Shown piece after piece: positions 12,958 through 24,489 of a stretch of 64,000 nucleotides of DNA. The stretch lies in the NCBI GenBank assembly GCA_956465555.1, contig OY101127.1:1302001-1366000 (forward strand), in the 5' to 3' direction. The stretch is from Nitzschia sp. pyKryTriq1. Its lineage: Eukaryota; Bacillariophyta; Bacillariophyceae; Bacillariales; Bacillariaceae. Each line of letters starts with the position of its first letter. The first letter of the stretch is position 1. The notes beneath the pieces were generated by a model. The model saw only the letters and a list, made by a program, of their open reading frames with translations, was not told where the DNA came from and made no database searches. Position numbers and translations under genes: made by a program.

Positions 12958-15715
12958 TTACACTACGTCGTTGTTTTCGGAATGGCTTCGGTATGAGCCT
13001 GTTGGATCCGAAGAAGCAACGGAGGAGCCTGATGACGACGGTGGTTGGTAGTATGATCGTGTTGCGATAATCCCAGACACGCCTGTGGGAGTGGGTACGA
13101 TCTCAAAGTCATCGCCATCATCATCACCATCATCGCGCAAGGGCGAACCTGGTGGTTTGGTATCGCCAAGGCTTGGTCGCCGCCTCAGAATCAGAGCTTC
13201 CTCCTTATCGGACGAGGTAGTCGTCGTCGTCGTCGTCGTCGTCGTCGGCACCAACGGTCGGCGCGTCTTAATCAACTGTTCGTTGTTCTTGTTGTTGGGC
13301 GACGGGGATCGGCCTCGACGACGTCGACGACTACCAACTGTATAACGTCGTCGGAAAATTCGTGTGACGATCCATGGTGAATCCCCTCGCTTCCTTTGGA
13401 TCGCCTTTGTTTGAGCTACCGCTACGGCCCCAAGCGCCACGCACAAGATAATGCTAAACGAAAGCAAAACTGCTTGGCCCGCTGGCATCTTCAGTCGATT
13501 GTAATGATGGGGGTCGCGCCATTCCGAAAAGTCAAAGTAGCTTCCCATGAGCTTGATTTCTCCAGTCTCCTCGTACGAGCCCAGCATAATGTTTTCAATA
13601 AACGTACACGCGCGTGCCTCTTCGGCTAGTTCGTTAGCATCCATGAGACGAGAGACTTGTTCATAGTTCTTCATGTTCTTGTTGCATTGGGCAGCCACGC
13701 TCGAGAGCGATGAGCACATGGCCAAGACAAAATCTTCATCCGAAGTGGGTGCCTCGTAATACGCCTCGCCGTATTGATTAGTCCCTTGGCTTGGTTCGTA
13801 CTGCAAAAAAAAGATAAAACAAGGGCAGTCGTGATTATTAGTCAATGAATCAAAGCAGTAGTAGAAAAGTAAAGTAAAGTAAATGATGCTCTGCAAGAAG
13901 AAGAAGAAGAAGAAGAAAGTAACTTACCGATGCATCACAAGAGATGCAGCCTTCGGGCATTTTAAAGAGATCCTCCGCATGCCCATGGGTATATCCAATC
14001 ACTGAACTGAGTGAGACACTGTCCCCAATATATTCGAGACAGTTTTCATCCGAAAAGAGTCCCAAGGAGATGGTGTAGTGGTCGGAACCACAGTGCGGTC
14101 CAATGTAGTAGATAATACCAGTGTTGTCATCTTCATGTTCAGCACATTCCAAGTATTTGGACAAGTCAACTCCACTGTCTCCTCCACCATAGTAGTTGGA
14201 TTCACAATACTTGTAGTAGTCTCCACAAATATACCGGTCGCAGTCTCCGTATTTGGATTCCGTCGCGATCTGACAAGCGTCACATACCGATCCATCTTCA
14301 CAGCAGTCTTGAGCATTCCAATAGTCGGCCATGGCAGCATTACTGACGGAAGAGGATGATGAAGACTTGGCATTGTAGTTGCCATTTTCATCATAGTAGC
14401 CGCCAGATTTAGTCCAGCTGCTGTAGTAGTCGCCATCGTTGCCTCCACTTGAATATGTTTTCTGCATTGTCGCAACAAAGGATTGACACTGACTCTTGGC
14501 GCTGTTTCCCAAAGAACGACGACCACGATTTCCATAATAATCATCATCCATATCCTCCTCTCCGTATTGGTTATAAGAGGAAGAAGAGTACTTGGCAGCG
14601 TAATCCTGATAGTAGCTGCTGCTGCTGCTGCTACTGCTCTTGGAGGGGTAGTTGACACCGTTTTGAGTGGCGGCACCATTGTAGTACAAGCCATCGTAGG
14701 CATCAAAGCCTTGTCCATTATTGTATGGACTTTGACCGTAAAAGTGAAAGGCGGCGTTGGAGTCCGAGCCTCCATTGGCATCCAAAAAGTCTTGATAGGC
14801 TTGCTGTTGAATCTTTTGGTAGTACCCCCACTGATCTTGATCCATTTGTTCATGACATTCGGACAAGTATAGACTCTTTTCCGTTTGAAGGTCATAGTCA
14901 CAGGGCTCACAGTAGTCGCAATAGTCACTGTAGGCGCCATCGTAGTAGCTGAGAAGGTACGATAGATACGTCTTGACATCGACCGTATACTCTCCATAGT
15001 TCTTTCCACAGCCGGTGATCGAGTATTGATTACAGCTACTGGCAGGACATAGTCGAAAGACGGCCATGGTATCGACGACCATGGGATTGCCATTGGAGGC
15101 CGCACGTTCGATATCATAAGACTTGATGGCGGCGCATCCTGCGTATTTGAACGCACGAGAGGACAAGTCGTAGGGGATGGCGTCGTATTCCCATGGGTAC
15201 AAGCCAGTGTCTTGGTCCGGTTCGACGACTTGGCCTTGAGCGTTGTAGTAAAGTCCATCATTTCCCTGGAAGTAGAGATTTCCTTCTTGATCGGCCAAAA
15301 AGTTGTTATAACTACCACTACCACTACCACTACCACTACCACCGTTACTGTTGTAGTAATTGCTGTACGATGACCCTCCTTGAGTGTAATTTTGTTGCTG
15401 CTGTGCTTGTTGTTGCTGTTGTTGGCTGTTTCCACCATTGTTCGAATTGTAGTTGTTGTAACTACTACTACTACTCGCAAGTTTTCTTGATGCCTTGATG
15501 AGTTTCTCATTCAGCTCTTGAAGCTTTTGCTCTCGTCCCATCGTGCGAGCTGCTGCCACTTTTGGTTTTTGATGCATGGCCGCCATAAAGTCTCGTTTCA
15601 TTTGGAATGACGACAATGTCGAAGTCGAAGTCGACGACGACGCGGATGCCGAAGCAGCAGCAGCAGCGACTATTGAAAACAAAACAGCCGACGAACTGCT
15701 GGTGACGAGTCTCAT
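12958..15715 (-). CDS. Secreted/type I membrane protein, Tyr/Cys-rich ectodomain
   Basis: Two exons, 15715..13928 and 13800..12958, joined in phase 0 across a 127-nt intron (GTAAGTT...TTGCAG), give 876 residues. I chose the ATG at 15715 because it opens a signal peptide (MRLVTSSSSAVLFSIVAAAA); the frame continues upstream without support. After an N/Q/S/Y-rich stretch comes a Cys-rich, Tyr-rich ectodomain with motifs such as CPASSCNQYSITGCG, DYCDYCEPCDY and CCEDGSVCDACQ. One membrane segment is predicted at about 700-722 (AVLLSFSIILCVALGAVAVA). An Arg-rich, Ser/Thr-rich cytoplasmic tail of about 150 residues follows. I do not recognise a named family. The many paired cysteines suggest an extracellular, disulphide-bonded domain. 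Confidence 0.8.
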
Positions 15716-16821
15716 TGTTGAATATGAAATAGAATGGAAAGGAAAGGAAAGGAAAGGAGCTACTAGCTGGCTGCCCTCGTCCGATCGATAGAACAATAAC
15801 GATCGATGATGATGATAATAGAAGCAAGAGTAGAAGGACGAGTGACTGCGTGTGTATATATTATTATTAGTCTGCAGAAGTAGTACACACCAGTAAGGAG
15901 TTGGGGTGGAGATAGTGAGAAGATGTGGCTGGCTAAGAACCGGAACCAACATATTCGCTGGCCGACCGACTACTTAGAGAAGCACATGTAGATGAACGAT
16001 CATCCGAACATATTCAATTTCTTCAAAACTTAATAGTCTATTCAGGGACTGGGAAATCGTCTGTCCCACACTCCCAATAGCACTTATTTCAGGATGAGTC
16101 TTATTCATCGTCAACGGGCATTGATTTTGAATAAGAAAGGCAAAAGATGAGGTAAAGTCTGCGTTAAAACGATTGTTTGATGAATTCTTTTAGCGACGTT
16201 GTATTTTTCCGTTGGAGCAGGCTGACTCTATTTGACATATGCCACAAAAGGTCGAACACTCCTATTGCACGTGCATATGGCGATAGTCGCGACCAATGAG
16301 CGATAATTACCGTAAGTTACTTACAATACATCATACATACTACTTACGTTGTTAGAGATGAAGGTTACATGCATCGTCCAACAATAATTCGTCGGATCGT
16401 CATCGGACCGAACAAAGCTATGTAAAGCTACTGAAAGCTGAGACGGATCTGTGACGGCATAGGGACAGACTGACAGTCCATTCCAGGTGGAAGGGCAAGT
16501 TGAACTTGTGAGACAAACCATCGATGTCGCGAAAATGCAGATTCAGAGATCCACACGTCATACAGTCCTTCGCTTCTTTCACCATGCATGATGGGTCGTC
16601 ACGCGATACGCGATGTGATGCGATGCGATGCGATCGACGATGATATGGAAAGAAAGGAAGGAAGGAAGGAAAGATACAATAATTACATCATCATATTATT
16701 ACATACACATCAGCAGCACTACAGGCTCCCTCTATACATTGCTCGTCTATCCTATCGCCGAGTAAACTACTTCATTCGCATATCCCCCATCATCTATCGA
16801 TCTCTACTCTACTAGACGACT
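15716..16821. other. Divergent intergenic region
   Basis: Shared upstream region of two divergently transcribed genes. A GGAAA repeat lies near 15736-15756, and GATGCGAT repeats near 16613-16632. I see no coding feature that I trust. Confidence 0.5.
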
Positions 16822-17786
16822 ATGATGAACAAGCTCCTGCTCTCTGCGCGTTCTTTGCTCGTCCTGCTGATGGCAGCATCTTATTGCTCTACTTCGGATG
16901 CCTTTGTGACCCCCCATCGTCAGAATAATCATCATCATCATCATCATCATGCTGGTGCTGGTGTCGCTGCCACAAGATCCTCATCCGGTGCCTTATTGAG
17001 TGCTAGTGCTAGTGCTAGTGCTAGCACTAGTAGTAGTACTAACTATTTGGAGGCTGGTGATCCCGTCATGTTGGTCGGTCCTGGCTTTTTGCAATTGGTC
17101 TTGGCCAAGCATTTGAAACGGGCGGGATTGAAACCGATTGTCGTGGCACCGCAAAAGAAATTGGATTCCTTCTTTGCCAATTTGCTCTTGGACGACGAAA
17201 TCAAGCGCGATAGTACGATTGGAATGCCCGAAACTGGCGACCCGTACTTTGGTGAATTGAAGGGGGTGGTATTTTGTGCCGAAGATGCCATTTTACCGGC
17301 CGACTTTGTCTCGCGGGTCTTGGATTTTACGCACGAGGGAAAATCGGCCTTTGCCAATAGTAATAATGGCGCTCCGGCACGAGTCATTTGCTGTTTGCCC
17401 GTTACCGGCAAGGTCCAAAAGGAAAAATCCAATTCATGGATTCCCATTTTCAATAATGATCGTACGATTGAAATGACGTGGAAGAATTTTGAAGAAAAGT
17501 TTACGAACCATGCCGTTTACAAATCCGAAGGAGGCGTTGGATCGATTCTCCGGTTTGGATCCCTGTTTGGTGGATCCTATGACGGTCCTCCCTTTTTGAG
17601 AGAAGAAGATTTGGCTCTCGAAGAAGGAATGTACAAGGTCCGTATATATACTAGTATGAAGCCTTGTTGTGGAATGATTGTTGACGAGCACTGCTCACTC
17701 TGTTGGTTATTGTTGTTGTGCCTTTCTTTTATTTCGCTCATGTCCCATCCCAATCCATCCCATCCCGTTGTTGTGATTGTTGTTTC

Positions 17787-17821
<35 letters not shown>

Positions 17822-18261
17822 TTTAGATGTCACTCGAGCAATACCGTGATTTGAGAGAACGTGGATTTGATCGTCATCGTTTGGGGGCACAAGTCTTGGA
17901 AGGGAATGCCATTAATCCCAAACCATCCAATCAAGAAAAGATGGAAAAGGAAGGATTGAAACGATTTTCGGGAGAAGTCCAGGAAGCCTTTGGCATTTTG
18001 GGTGGATATCCTGAAATTGATCGTGCCAATCGTCATACGCTGGCCTCGGCCATTACGGCCGCGCTCATGAAACCTGCGGACGAGTTTCGCTCCAAGGAAT
18101 ATACTATTTTGAGCAAGGCCGAACAACAATTACCGACCTCGGACGAATGGTACGAAATGTTTGCCAACCCGCAGGCGGCATCGTGGCCCGATCCATTTAC
18201 ATTCCGTCCATCGGAATTTGGAATTGAAACAACTACTAGTACTGCGACGACAAGTACGTAA
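16822..18261 (+). CDS. Plastid-targeted Rossmann-like protein of unknown function
   Basis: Exons 16822..17637 and 17827..18261, phase 0, encode 416 residues. The donor is the less usual AAG|GTCCGT; the acceptor is a pyrimidine/CTA tract ending TTTTAG. The N-terminus is a signal peptide ending SDA followed by F28 (FVTP), the diatom bipartite plastid signature, and then a His/Ser/Ala-rich transit region. The mature part opens VMLVGPGFLQLVLAKHLKRAG, a Gly-rich nucleotide-binding-like loop, and continues with GVVFCAEDAI and VICCLPVTG. This fits an atypical NAD(P)-binding Rossmann fold. The C-terminal exon is helical (SLEQYRDLRERGFDRHRLG). A role in the plastid is inferred from targeting only; no catalytic residues are recognised. 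Confidence 0.82.
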
Positions 18262-18500
18262 GCAACAGTAGCAATAACAGTAAAGAAAGAAAGAAAGAAA
18301 GAAAGAAGGAAATAGAAGAACAGTTGAATAAGTTTCGTTTGTACGAGTAGTGCTGAAGGTGTTGCGGCTGCGAAGATATTGTACTTTAGTAACACTCGGA
18401 GTATGACTATAGTAGTACTACTGATCAGAAAAACAAGTTGTAGTATTCCATTCTACTAGTATTACTCTAGAGTATTATTATATGTTGTATCCAATTTTGA

Positions 18501-18857
18501 TCATAGTCCCATGCTGATAACATCGTCATATCCACCGGCATTGAGAACATGTTTGTATCCCTGCGCCTCCAATGCTAGTTTCGCCGTACTGGCCCGTCGT
18601 CCCGATTTGCAGTAAATCACGATGGGTGCTTCCTTGTCGGGCAAGAGAAATTCCGAGCTCGATTCCAGTGCACTGGCATCGTCTGGAGTACACGCTGCTT
18701 GGACCCATTTGTGATTGCCATATTCGAATTTGCCCGACGACTGGATTTCCGACTCGGAACGCACATCCAGTAGTACGACGGCATCGTCGTCGAGAATTTC
18801 TTTCAATTGCTCCTTGCGAGTGAATCCAAAGCTTCGGGCGCGATCTTGATAAGACAT
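18501..18857 (-). CDS. Single-domain rhodanese-like sulfurtransferase
   Basis: A 118-residue protein, almost all of it one rhodanese domain. The start (MSYQDRARSFGFTRKEQLKEIL) is the ATG at 18857, because sequence before it lacks domain similarity. VVLLDVRSESEIQSSGKFEYGNH-type motifs (split here as DVRSESEIQ) mark the N-half. CKSGRR is the active-site loop, with Cys able to carry the persulfide in the family CxxGxR context, and LNAGGYDDV is the typical ending. It probably acts in sulfur transfer or as a small regulatory rhodanese. No targeting peptide is visible from this start. Confidence 0.85.
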   Translation of the reverse strand: MSYQDRARSFGFTRKEQLKEILDDDAVVLLDVRSESEIQSSGKFEYGNHKWVQAACTPDDASALESSSEFLLPDKEAPIVIYCKSGRRASTAKLALEAQGYKHVLNAGGYDDVISMGL

Positions 18858-19747
18858 GATGATGATGATGATGATTGATGTTGGGTGAATCGAAGTTGGG
18901 TTTGTGTTTATGCTTATGCTTGTGTTGTTGTTGTTGTTGTTTGTCTCGATGGAGAAATTGTGAGATTGTGGGACAGGAAACCAAAAGATGAGGACGAGCA
19001 CGACGACGCGGGATCTTGAACCAGAGGTCCTGCCGATAGGCCCTTTCGCAACTACGATACACTGTACTGTATATACCCGACTACTGTATGTACGTACAAT
19101 ACTGTAGTCAGTCGTATTTTTGTAGTGACGTTGCAAAGAAGGCGAACGACAGCAACACACGTATAGATCATCGTGGAACGTTGTTGAGGCCTTTTTCCGT
19201 TCTCCGGACACGTCTGGCGAAGGGCCTCTCCATTTCGGTCGGTGATTAGGGGTTTCTTTCTTGATGAGAATACGTACAGCTAGCGATAGGCTCAATTTCG
19301 GATCGATTTAGGCGTTTCGCCCGCCCGGCTTTATTCCAAGTCCGTCCGACGCTCGTTCCCTCTGACGTGTTTCCCTTCGTCGTTCGTCATTATCATGCAT
19401 GCATTCGGGACCCCCCGATTATTTTCTCTCATGACTGGTTGAGAGCCATCAAATAAAGAGGATGATGATGCGTTGCGATGATTGATTTGCGCGCATCTTT
19501 TCTTTTTTTCTTCGCCTCCAAAAACCCGCAATGTTTGTTTAGCGCCATCGTATCGGACTCATCATCATCACCGTATAGACAGACCTCTTTTTTTCCATTC
19601 TCATTCTCATTCTCAAGTCGACCGTTGTTGTTGGAGAGCTCTCAAGGAGAGAATAGTTAGACAAGCAAAGAACCAAACATAGCAGCCAGAAGTGGAATTC
19701 CTCGGATCGAGTGCTAGTATACGGGGATAAATAACATAACATAACAC
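18858..19747. other. Divergent intergenic region
   Basis: Shared promoter space of the rhodanese and YqaJ-type genes. A frame extends the rhodanese ORF upstream to 19295 but has no domain or signal character. Nothing else is supported. Confidence 0.45.
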
Positions 19748-21391
19748 ATGAAAATCATGATGAATACTAGTAGCAGCAAGGATCAGCCAGTCGTCATCAT
19801 CGTCCAGCAGCAGCAGCAGCAGCAGCAGAAGCAGCGAGTCGGTTGCGGGTCCGGCTGTCGTGGTGTTGGTAGACTTCTGGAGTTGTTGCCCGTTTTGTTA
19901 CTGTTGCTCATCAGCTTTTTTTTGGCGAGTAGTGTGGAACTCGTTCAAGGTCTGGCATCCCCGATCAATCGTCAGAAACGGCGCCAGCGAGCACTGGCCC
20001 AACATCAAGGCGGCGTGGCGGCCCTGGTGGCACCTACCGGTACCACCACTTCTCCTGCAAGTAGCACCACCACCACCACCACCACCACTACCGGTACAGA
20101 CGAAGAAGTCTGGTGGGCCATGGCAGGTCAAACAAGTCGTCGAAAACGACAACGAGGGCGATATGATCAGCCACGACACGTTGTGAGAGATTTGGAGAAT
20201 ACAAGCCCGGCAGTACTGGCGTATTCTATAGATCCATCATCCATAAAGAAACCAAACGCAAAAGAAGAAGGAGCACGAGAAGAAGAAGAAGATCCTGCCA
20301 ATCTGGTACAACCACAAGATATCCAATCAGTCCAAATGGTTCTCCCCGATAATGATGATGATACTATGGATGGCAATACCCGCCTTGTTTTTACGGACGA
20401 CATTTTAGCAGATGTGACATTTATCAATGGAACGACCATCCGTGTCCATCCCCCCACCTTGCATCAACGTCATGACAATGCGATTTGGATGGCCATTCGA
20501 CAAGCTCTCGACGTGACGGCTTCGGAGTTGGGGGCCATCGCCGGAAATTCCGTCTTTACGACTCGTGAGAAACTGGCACACAAAAAAGTCGGTCATAGTA
20601 CTATCGAAGCAACAAACTTTACTAATAATGGTACTACTACCGGCAGCAAAAATAATCTCAAGGCGTGTGAATGGGGATTGAAAATGGAACCCAAGGCCTT
20701 GCGTCAATATTGTCAAGTCACTGGAAACACAGTCACGGAAACCGGTCTCCATATCCGAAGGATCCAAAAACGCGATCCATCATCGTCGCCGTTGTCGCCC
20801 TCCTCCTCCTCCTCCCCATCAACATCAACATCTATATTATCATCCACATCATCATCATCATTATTAGTCGGTGCTTCTCCCGATGGTTTGGTTGTCGACC
20901 CACACACGATTAATACCAAAGACGACCTGAGTTATAGTTCTTCCTTTGGTTTGTTGGAAATTAAAAGTTTATGGGGACGTCGTCACAAGAAGGAATTGCC
21001 ACAATTCGATCATTGTCCTCAACGGTTTTACGATCAAATTCAAGGACAATTGGCCGTATGTGATTTGGAATGGTGCGATTTGATCCTGTACATTCCACCA
21101 TCAACTTCGGGGGGAGGAGGAGGAGCACGTCGTCGAAACAGTACCAAGAAACAAAGAGCGAGCACTGGAAAGAACTATTGCATTTTGAGAGTGCCCAGAG
21201 ATCGAGAGTATTGGAATCGGACCTTACTTCCGGCAGTACAATCCTTTTGTGAGGAAGTGGAGCAATTGCGAAATGGTGGTGGTGCTGGTGCTGGTGGTAG
21301 TAGTACTATTTCCGAAGACCATCCAACCAAGCCCAAGGAGGACCATCCAACCAAGCCCAAGGATAACGACAGCAACCCATGTACGGAATGA
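19748..21391 (+). CDS. YqaJ-type (lambda exonuclease fold) nuclease with N-terminal signal/anchor
   Basis: Predicted 547-residue protein. After a Gln run, residues about 45-66 are strongly hydrophobic (LLELLPVLLLLLISFFLAS), followed by VQG/LASPINRQKRRQRA. This could be an anchor, or a signal peptide plus plastid transit peptide with Leu at +1. The nuclease domain spans about 235-530. Readable elements are WMAIRQALDVTASELGAIAG, the catalytic loop GASPDG (D379) and LLEIKS (E404, K406), matching the PD-(D/E)XK pattern. QFDHCPQRFYDQIQGQLAVC, the Gln-containing helix of YqaJ proteins, follows. The family digests double-stranded DNA ends for recombination in phages. Here an organellar DNA role is an inference from the N-terminus. 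A Ser/Thr-rich insert sits just before the catalytic loop. Confidence 0.8.
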   Translation: MKIMMNTSSSKDQPVVIIVQQQQQQQQKQRVGCGSGCRGVGRLLELLPVLLLLLISFFLASSVELVQGLASPINRQKRRQRALAQHQGGVAALVAPTGTTTSPASSTTTTTTTTTGTDEEVWWAMAGQTSRRKRQRGRYDQPRHVVRDLENTSPAVLAYSIDPSSIKKPNAKEEGAREEEEDPANLVQPQDIQSVQMVLPDNDDDTMDGNTRLVFTDDILADVTFINGTTIRVHPPTLHQRHDNAIWMAIRQALDVTASELGAIAGNSVFTTREKLAHKKVGHSTIEATNFTNNGTTTGSKNNLKACEWGLKMEPKALRQYCQVTGNTVTETGLHIRRIQKRDPSSSPLSPSSSSSPSTSTSILSSTSSSSLLVGASPDGLVVDPHTINTKDDLSYSSSFGLLEIKSLWGRRHKKELPQFDHCPQRFYDQIQGQLAVCDLEWCDLILYIPPSTSGGGGGARRRNSTKKQRASTGKNYCILRVPRDREYWNRTLLPAVQSFCEEVEQLRNGGGAGAGGSSTISEDHPTKPKEDHPTKPKDNDSNPCTE

Positions 21392-22302
21392 GACTAGCTA
21401 GCTTAGCTAGCTCAGCGCAAAGAGAGTCAAGTCCCATGAAGCCCAAGCCCGACGAGCTCTAAGAGAGTGGCACGATGGTGATGGCCATACTACTAGGCTG
21501 GTGATGATGAATCATCCCCACGCGCCTCTTCCTTGTGGTCGTCTCCTCTGAAAATATGACTGCCTGCCTGACTGACTGACTGACTGAATATACCTCGTCT
21601 CTTCTATGACTTTCCTAACAACGTTTGCTGGTGCTGGACAAGTTGAGATCATGAGCTGAGCTGAGCTGAGCTGAGCAGAGTGTTTCGAAACGCGACTTGC
21701 TTGCTTGCTTGTCCTACTATGATCCTCACTGCCAACGGCAACAGCAAACAGCAAGGAAACGAGAAATTCCATCGGGTACTACTTACTGTACTACCAATAT
21801 ACCATACCATTCTATTAGTAGTAGGATCGATCCATATAGTATTCATTTTTCATCCTTGTTCTACTACTACTACCACTACCAATATAGTAGGAACAAGCTG
21901 CTGTAAGAAGTTATGCAGTAATATATCAAGCACGTTATACTATATAATATCGTAAAGCAACGAAAAAAAGTGCAGAGATGTTGACTATTGACTCGCAGTG
22001 GACGAATCGACTCGATTGGATTCGATTCTTTTAGACCAGCCATTACCGCACCAACGGAGGAGGACAATACACCAATTCCACATCATCATCATCATCATCA
22101 TCATGAAACCACACGAATGAAGAAGCAAGAATGGATAGGTAGATAGATAGATAAATGGAGGATAAGGTACAGCAGCCAGCCAGCCAGCCAGCAAGGAGTG
22201 GTGTGTTGTAGTCGTTCCTCTTGTGGTGATGGCAGGTTGGCTGCCTGGCTGCAATTTCATACGGTGGGTCGAAATACCATATACCCGAGGACGATCTGCC
22301 TG
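21392..22302. other. Intergenic with short repeats
   Basis: The region holds GCTAGCTTA repeats near 21396, GAGCT repeats near 21653-21675, GCTTGCTTGC near 21698 and CAGCCAGCCAGC near 22173. A short piece similar to the end of the 31.0/33.7-kb inverted repeat is annotated separately. No gene is supported. Confidence 0.5.
21948..21974 (+). repeat. Solo relic of the 31.0/33.7-kb repeat end
   Basis: TATCGTAAAGCAACGAAAAA followed by AAGTGCA closely matches the outer end of the 180-bp inverted repeats at 31017 and 33708. Similarity stops after this, so it may be a decayed terminus or a short common motif. Confidence 0.4.
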
Positions 22303-22767
22303 CTAGTAGTATTCCGAGATCGTGATATCGGGTACGTCTTCGATGGTGTTGGTGGTGATGGTCTCGTCTTTCTCTGCCGTAGCACCAGCAGTCGTGGTTC
22401 CCGCAGCAGTAGTACGTGTACTGTTCGAGTTCATCATTTTCATTCCCGCCATTCGACCCAAGAAGGCCGATTCCATAAAGACCATGGAAAAGATCAACTT
22501 TGCCAATTGGAAAAGAACATTGGAGGGATCCTCACCAAACTTCCTCCAGTGAAGATCCACCAAAGAGGAGGAGGAGGAGGTTGTCTTCGCTTGCTGCTGC
22601 CGGCGATCGGCGACATTATCGGGGTCAAACAAAAAATGATCCTCGGAATGATCACTTGTTTCATCGTCCAAATCAGGAACACCACTAACACCACCACCAC
22701 CGAACTCTTCTTCGCCGACGAATAATCCATGATGAGAAGTGGTCTTTGGTTTCCACCACCACCACAA

Positions 22768-22803
<36 letters not shown>

Positions 22804-23031
22804 TCGAGTTGTTGCCCTGTTGTTCTTCTTGCTCAAATCGGAGGATGCCATGGTGTAGTGGTGGTCCACTTTTCGATACAAATCGTCAGCAGCATGGTTC
22901 TCGCCGGATGATGATGACGATGATGGAATAATATTACTAATCTTGGAAGACGAAGAAGAAGAAGAAGTAGCGTCGTCGTCGTCGTCCTTATGATGCCCAC
23001 CAACTCCACAACACATTTGAAATAACGTCAT
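22303..23031 (-). CDS. Ser-rich protein of unknown function
   Basis: A 242-residue frame from the ATG at 23031 (MTLFQMCCGVGGHHK). The frame is open further upstream to 23208. A good acceptor-like tract (TTTTTTTCAG, about 23107) lies inside that extension, so a 5' exon may exist that I cannot place. The protein has Ser runs and a Trp run (WWWWKPK). A conserved-looking helical stretch near the C-terminus (LVDLHWRKFGEDPSNVLFQL) is followed by a hydrophobic FSMVFMESAFLGRM. No family is recognised. The non-repetitive C-terminal part is the best evidence that it is a gene. Confidence 0.5.
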
Positions 23032-24021
23032 TGTTACAACACGCTGTTCGATGATGGAAGTCCACCGCTGTGCCTCGTCTGATGATATAAGTGCTGGAAG
23101 GATGCTGAAAAAAATAAAAAGAAGATGAAGATTCTCACGATGCGTGCGATGATTATTCTTTTTTGTGAGGAGAGATGCAGAGGGATGAATTATTGTTTGA
23201 GAACACAACGGCAGATTTTGATCATGATATGGAATGCCTTTCTACATGTATGTATATAGACATGGAATGGTTACTACTTGCGAGATGGCAAGCCCGCCGG
23301 TCCTGCTATACAGTACTTGTACCCTCGCTATACTCGACGTCTCTGTCTCCCCCCAATTTTGTTCGAGCAAAAATTCGAAAACGGGTGAGAGGACAGACAT
23401 TTCTTTGCTCTCAAACGACGAAGACGACTCAGACCATTGCCTAGTAGACGACAAGTTTACCTTGGCTCAGACAGACAGAGAACAAGTAAGAAAGTATAAG
23501 TACCATAGCTAGCATAGCGAACATCATAAATAATTATTATACGAGTACTTCAATCACTTTCATTATCAACGCAGTAATAATAAAGCATGATGGAAGGATT
23601 AGTGTTAAATGTCAGAGAACGTCGTCGTGCTTGAACATAGAGAACGGGAGAAAGTCCATTTGAAGCGCTATGACGTTCATTGGCGACGTGAATGTCCATC
23701 CTACTGAGCTTTCACTTAAAAACGATACGAAAAGACGAATTTCATCTCTTTTCATACGCAACCATTCCCAAAGCAACAGGCGCCCGGGAGAACCTCTACT
23801 CTACTAGGCGGTTCTTCTGCTTCGACTCTGAAGAAAGTCGAAAGCTAGTTTTTGTTGCCGGCGTTGTCGAAGCAAGTAGCATTCCGTAAAAGTGCGATGC
23901 CGCTTCGAGGAAAAATATAGTGATGAATGTGCTCATTGCTTATATTATTCCCAAAGAAGGGGCAAAGGACACAAACATATCAACTATTTGGACAAACCGA
24001 CATCACCACCCTTCATATACC
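23032..24021. other. Intergenic, no gene seen
   Basis: Lies between the Ser-rich gene and the heat-shock-factor copy. It may hold a 5' exon of the Ser-rich gene near 23107-23200. No other feature is recognised. Confidence 0.4.
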
Positions 24022-24489
24022 ATGAAGTCCATCAACAATAAAAAGAGATCACCCGAAGAGCAGTTTCCCATCAAGTTGCATCGCATCTTGAACGAAGCCG
24101 AATCGCTCGGCTTTCAAGATTGCATCAATTGGATGCCCGACGGCGCTTCGTTCAAGATTTCCAACAAGGTCAAACTGGAGAAGGAAGTCATGCCCCGGTA
24201 CTTTACCAGCTGCCAGTTCAAGTCGTTCCAACGCTCTTTGAACATGTGGGGCTTTTCGGCGTCCAATAAAAAGTCCGATTCGGCCACGGGCGGTGGACGT
24301 CGGCACCATCCTTGCTTTGTCAAGGGACGACCCGAACTCTGCGAGCAAATGCATCGAGTACGAGTCCGACAACCCGGAGCAAGAAGGCACAAGAACAGTA
24401 AAAGCAAGGCTGCTGGTACTGCTAGTGCTGCTGCTGCTGCTGTAGATCGGCAAGCGTCTGCGCAAGCAATCCATTCAATAGAGCGCTAG
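24022..24489 (+). CDS. HSF-type DNA-binding domain protein, C-terminally truncated copy
   Basis: Frame of 155 residues from the ATG at 24022 (MKSINNKKRSPEEQ). It carries a complete HSF-type winged-helix domain at about 12-112: FPIKLHRILNEAESLGFQD, WMPDGASFKI, the recognition helix region FKSFQRSLNMWGF and the wing/end HHPCFVKGRPELCEQMHRV. HSFs bind nGAAn repeats and are greatly expanded in diatoms. The protein then runs into a basic stretch and an Ala run encoded by CTG-type triplets, and stops at IHSIER. The usual Gln/Ser-rich C-terminus is missing. A matching C-terminal reading lies on the opposite strand just beyond (24423-24670). The copy is nearly identical to the inverted copy at 25456-25737. 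Confidence 0.75.
   Translation: MKSINNKKRSPEEQFPIKLHRILNEAESLGFQDCINWMPDGASFKISNKVKLEKEVMPRYFTSCQFKSFQRSLNMWGFSASNKKSDSATGGGRRHHPCFVKGRPELCEQMHRVRVRQPGARRHKNSKSKAAGTASAAAAAVDRQASAQAIHSIER

Noticed and set aside
13999-15510. 503-residue minus-strand frame overlapping the Tyr/Cys-rich gene
   Set aside because: Thr/Met-rich shadow of the real frame; the real frame has a signal peptide, cysteine pattern, splice sites and a membrane segment.
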